DNA from: Bacteroidetes bacterium UBA4416
GTDB taxonomy: Bacteria > Bacteroidota > Bacteroidia > B-17B0 > Aurantibacillaceae
Reading direction: 5' to 3'
NCBI GenBank assembly: GCA_002390745.1
Contig: DGQK01000063.1
Coordinates: 1-64,000 of the forward strand
DNA length: 64,000 nt
Both the position numbers and the translations under genes were made by a program. Below the pieces are notes generated by a model, which had not been told where the DNA came from, did not search any database, and worked only from the letters and a program-made list of their open reading frames with translations. This document shows, one piece after another, positions 63,927 to 64,000 of this stretch (positions are counted from its first letter, which is position 1; every line of letters begins with the position of its first letter).

Positions 63927-64000
63927 AAATTTTTATATTGAGAGGTAATTACACAAAAAATTCCATAAGGGTATCCGGGATCAAATGTATAACGGCAATC

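Noticed and set aside
1..64000. CRISPR array or insertion sequence
   Set aside because: No regularly spaced short direct repeats and no transposase-like protein were found in the window.

Overview
The window looks like a chromosomal piece of a Bacteroidota bacterium, probably from the Chitinophagales/Sphingobacteriales side, although rank below phylum is inference. The evidence is the type IX secretion (T9SS) C-terminal sorting domains on several secreted proteins, promoters of the Bacteroidota form TTTG-N18-23-TAnnTTTG, weak Shine-Dalgarno signals, DUF5686-type outer-membrane proteins, and an O2-dependent hemF next to a LysM/periplasmic-binding hybrid.

Layout. (1) 0.2-6.9 kb: a TetR regulator followed by a complete drug-efflux operon (TolC-like, HlyD-like, two ABC ATPases, two ABC-2 permeases). 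The order resembles the E. coli CecR/YbhGFSR system, but the double ATPase YbhF is split into two genes. Two matching palindromes, one in front of the regulator and one in front of the pump genes, look like its operators. (2) 7-16.2 kb: a DUF2147 protein, tRNA-Glu, an acyltransferase, a coiled-coil secreted protein, a DUF502 protein, hemF, a LysM protein, guaA, a NarL-type response regulator and a 35-residue membrane peptide. (3) 16.2-35.1 kb: the unusual part. After a 1 kb gene-free stretch with a palindrome-plus-promoter come four co-oriented genes. Three encode giant proteins (1373, 2019 and 1716 aa) without signal peptides. The first carries an HExxHxxGxxD zinc-protease motif. The fourth is a phage tail-fibre-like protein with four 65-residue repeats. 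A glycosyltransferase-like gene follows. No phage head, sheath, tube, baseplate or secretion genes are present, so this may be an undescribed multi-protein surface or injected assembly. (4) 35.1-44.9 kb: housekeeping genes, mostly on the minus strand: rnz, pyrB, dinB-like, pyrR, purA, a PhnP-like hydrolase, rhomboid, a monooxygenase-like protein and a SAM hydrolase-like protein, then phoH and a MazG-like gene on the plus strand. (5) 45-57.4 kb: cell-surface genes, including T9SS cargo, a prolyl oligopeptidase fused to a DUF5686 outer-membrane barrel, a von Willebrand A protein, two porin-like proteins and further T9SS cargo. (6) 57.4-64 kb: an RluF-like pseudouridine synthase, three genes for UDP-GlcNAc-derived diamino-uronic acid synthesis (WbpD-, WbpB- and WbpA-like), queE, a 2-hydroxyacid dehydrogenase and a membrane-anchored Cys-rich protein with a sorting domain.

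No CRISPR array, insertion sequence, rRNA or complete prophage was seen. Several intergenic spaces hold palindromes or GC-rich fragments resembling dispersed repeats. Functional names come from motifs and remembered family features, because no search could be run.
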